The position numbers and the translations under genes were made by a program. 64,000 nt of DNA, taken from the NCBI RefSeq assembly GCF_002901995.1, contig NZ_PPQN01000016.1, forward strand, positions 60,596-124,595. Direction: 5' to 3'. Below are positions 63,737-64,000 of this stretch, piece by piece (within the stretch, counting starts at the first letter, position 1; every line of letters begins with the position of its first letter). This DNA is from Staphylococcus coagulans. GTDB lineage: Bacteria > Bacillota > Bacilli > Staphylococcales > Staphylococcaceae. Under the pieces are notes generated by a model, which was given only the letters and a program-made list of their open reading frames with translations, was not told the origin of the DNA and ran no database searches.

Positions 63737-64000
63737 GTCGATTGGAAAATACAGTTCGAATTTATAAGTTAATCGTGCGATTTAAACTCGTTCACGATGT
63801 CAAATACACTTGAAGTGCAAAGCTGGTATCGAAAATATACCATTGCAATTGTATAACACAACTTATATAATCTTAAATAAATCGTCATTTATATTACAAA
63901 TTTCATTTTAAATTTTTAGCATGCAGTTCAAAACATCTGTTTTTGATTTTTAAGAATTTTCATATACATATTGAATTGCGGCCTTTAGAATGTTATATTT
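63737..64000. other. Intergenic end of the window with nothing recognised
   Basis: About 265 AT-rich bases. No open frame with a ribosome-binding site, repeat copy or hairpin stands out. Confidence 0.4.

Noticed and set aside
1..64000. CRISPR arrays, tRNA or rRNA genes, insertion sequences, prophage or toxin-antitoxin modules
   Set aside because: Looked for regular direct repeats, transposase and integrase motifs and cloverleaf patterns by eye; none was found.

Overview
The window is about 64 kb of low-GC Firmicutes chromosome. Gene content and order point to the genus Staphylococcus: narGHJI-nreABC-narT, the nirB/nirD siroheme operon, pfoR-sdaAB-sdaAA, aldA, glcP, pflBA, a long Rsp/Rbf-type AraC regulator and a DUF3139 protein. 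Nearly all of it reads as core metabolism and transport. I saw no prophage, transposase, CRISPR array, rRNA or tRNA. The species cannot be fixed from the sequence alone.

Layout. 1-6 kb: the end of a leucine dehydrogenase, a PTS_EIIC_2-type membrane protein, and pyruvate formate-lyase with its activase (pflBA) behind a promoter with cre-like and Rex-like sites. 6-13 kb: a decayed NAD(P)-binding protein gene, then an oligopeptide ABC transporter (oppA, frameshifted oppD, oppF, oppB, oppC) behind a CodY-like box. 13-25 kb: a small membrane protein, a V8/exfoliative-toxin-like serine protease, serine dehydratase with its PfoR-like membrane partner, a metallophosphoesterase, aldA, an intergenic region with two candidate small RNAs, a second PTS_EIIC_2 protein and a DASS-family anion symporter. 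25-45 kb: an anaerobic nitrogen respiration block with an FNT formate/nitrite channel, sirB-sirC-nirB-nirD-cobA, narGHJI-nreABC and narT, interrupted by a frameshifted type I signal peptidase. 45-64 kb: a lactate-dehydrogenase-family enzyme, an M42 aminopeptidase, several small proteins, a CynX/NimT-type MFS transporter, an AraC regulator, marR-corA, a Na/Pi cotransporter behind a four-repeat Pho box, a CopC-CopD/YcnI/DUF2871 copper cluster, glcP, a YhdH-type oxidoreductase and a lipoprotein.

How it works together. Without oxygen, PflBA makes acetyl-CoA and formate, an FNT channel moves formate or nitrite, NarGHJI reduces nitrate, NarT exchanges nitrate and nitrite, and NirBD reduces nitrite using siroheme made by CobA, SirC and SirB. 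NreABC senses nitrate and oxygen. I find paired TAGGG-N4-CCCTA-like boxes in front of the nir operon, narG and narT, which fits joint control by NreC.

Main oddities: (i) NirB has Phe where the family has an invariant Cys ligand of the siroheme-[4Fe-4S] centre; (ii) single-base frameshifts in oppD and in a signal peptidase gene, plus a decayed NAD(P)-binding gene; (iii) a five-copy modular intergenic repeat with a terminator-like hairpin head, always at the 3' ends of genes; (iv) two oppositely oriented candidate small RNAs between aldA and a PTS-like gene; (v) a serine protease whose 5' end looks displaced. No clearly new multi-gene system is visible.
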